This document shows, one piece after another, positions 4,991 to 6,009 of a stretch of DNA of 6,009 nt (positions are counted from its first letter, which is position 1; the number at the start of each line of letters is the position of its first letter). The translations under genes and the position numbers were made by a program. The notes below the pieces were generated by a model. It worked only from the letters and a program-made list of their open reading frames with translations, made no database searches and was not told the DNA's origin. The DNA is from an uncultured Collinsella sp. (lineage in GTDB: Bacteria; Actinomycetota; Coriobacteriia; Coriobacteriales; Coriobacteriaceae). Location: contig CAAECP010000082.1 in assembly GCA_900754385.1 (NCBI GenBank), positions 1 through 6,009 on the forward strand, read 5' to 3'.

Positions 4991-5410
4991 ATGAGCAAGA
5001 TCGCCGTCGTCTATTGGAGCGGCACGGGCAACACCGAGGCCATGGCAAACTTTGTCGCCGAAGGCACCACGTCCGCGGGCGCCGAGGCCGAAGTCATCCC
5101 CTGCGCCGACTTCTCTGCCGACAAGGCCGCCGACTATGATGCCTTCGCCTTCGGTTGCCCCGCCATGGGCTCCGAGGAGCTTGAGTATGACGAGTTCCAG
5201 CCTATGTGGGACGAGGTCAAGGAGACCCTCGGCGATAAGAAGGTCGTCCTCTTTGGTTCCTACTCGTGGGCCGAGGGCGAGTGGATGGACAACTGGAAGG
5301 CCGACGCCGACGAGGCAGGCGTCAACGTGGTCGACTCCGTCATCTGTTACGACGCCCCCGACGATGAGGGCGAGGCGGCCTGCCGCGCCCTTGGAGCCGA
5401 GCTCGCCTAG
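4991..5410 (+). CDS. Flavodoxin, short-chain, clostridial type
   Basis: A 139-residue FMN-binding electron carrier of the cytoplasm that can replace ferredoxin in low-potential electron transfer, often when iron is scarce. The phosphate-binding loop SGTGNTEAM is at residues 10-18. The isoalloxazine loops are CPAMGSEELE (56-65) and FGSYSWAEGEWMDNW (88-102), with Met59 and Trp93 placed like the flavin-flanking residues of clostridial flavodoxins. Length and the absence of an extra loop fit the short-chain class. Acidic residues dominate, as usual. The true start is ATG 4991, with AAAGGA (4979-4984) 6 nt upstream; the same frame is open far upstream but overlaps DUF3793 and has no family similarity there. 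It is the second gene of the operon begun by DUF3793 and ends 57 nt before a strong terminator. Confidence 0.93.
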   Translation: MSKIAVVYWSGTGNTEAMANFVAEGTTSAGAEAEVIPCADFSADKAADYDAFAFGCPAMGSEELEYDEFQPMWDEVKETLGDKKVVLFGSYSWAEGEWMDNWKADADEAGVNVVDSVICYDAPDDEGEAACRALGAELA

Positions 5411-5466
5411 CGGCAATGAGCTCCGCCCGTAACGCGCTCTGCGCCAAAACACATTCGCGTCCCAAC

Positions 5467-5503
5467 AAAAACGGGAGCCGGATCACATCCAGCTCCCGTT
5501 TTC
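5467..5503. terminator. Bidirectional intrinsic terminator
   Basis: AAAACGGGAGC (5468-5478) pairs with GCTCCCGTTTT (5492-5502) as an 11-bp stem. After one mismatch, GGAT/ATCC continues the stem to a 3-nt CAC loop. T-runs flank both sides: TTTTCT on the + strand and TTTTTGTT on the - strand. It would end both the flavodoxin operon and the convergent ABC ATPase transcript. Confidence 0.9.
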
Positions 5504-5527
5504 TGCTATGTCAGTCATATAAAGCGG

Positions 5528-6009
<482 letters not shown>

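Noticed and set aside
4892..5452. 186-codon - strand frame over the flavodoxin
   Set aside because: Gly/Val/Leu-rich mirror of an acidic protein; no motif and no start signal.

Overview
The window looks like a chromosomal segment from an actinobacterial gut anaerobe of the Coriobacteriia, most likely Collinsella or a close relative. That placement is inferred from moderately high G+C coding sequence, clostridial-type short flavodoxin and DUF3793 genes beside actinobacterial-style GTG starts, and an LPxTG-like wall-anchored protein. No rRNA or species marker is present, so it is not proven. No tRNA, CRISPR array, insertion sequence or prophage gene was seen.

Left part (1-886, + strand): the C-terminal end of a Y-family (UmuC/DinB-like) DNA polymerase, cut by the window edge, overlaps by 8 bp a small YolD-like gene. 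This is the polymerase/YolD DNA-damage pair known from Gram-positive bacteria. Middle (883-3408, - strand): a large secreted cell-surface protein with signal peptide, beta-propeller-like repeats, an acidic helical insert, a Pro/Gly/Thr stalk and an LPHAG anchor. Its stop codon interlocks with the yolD stop in a shared CTAG. Its apparent intrinsic terminator (13-bp stem, TTCG loop, T-tract) lies inside yolD on the opposite strand.

Right-middle (3682-5410): a divergent locus with a metal or iron flavour. Leftward runs a small membrane-anchored protein fusing a FeoB-associated-like Cys-rich N-terminus to a heavy-metal-associated (HMA) domain with GMSCDGC; a CsoR-type operator-like palindrome precedes it. 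Rightward runs a DUF3793 gene carrying an unusual Cys/His cluster, followed by a short-chain flavodoxin, probably as one operon from a good sigma-A promoter. A bidirectional terminator closes that operon and serves the next gene. Far right (5528-6009, - strand): the C-terminal two thirds of a polar amino acid ABC transporter ATPase, truncated by the window edge.

The most notable points are the terminator embedded antisense in yolD, the propeller-like surface protein interrupted by a coiled-coil insert, the Cys-rich insertion in DUF3793, and the compact divergent control region at 4081-4239.
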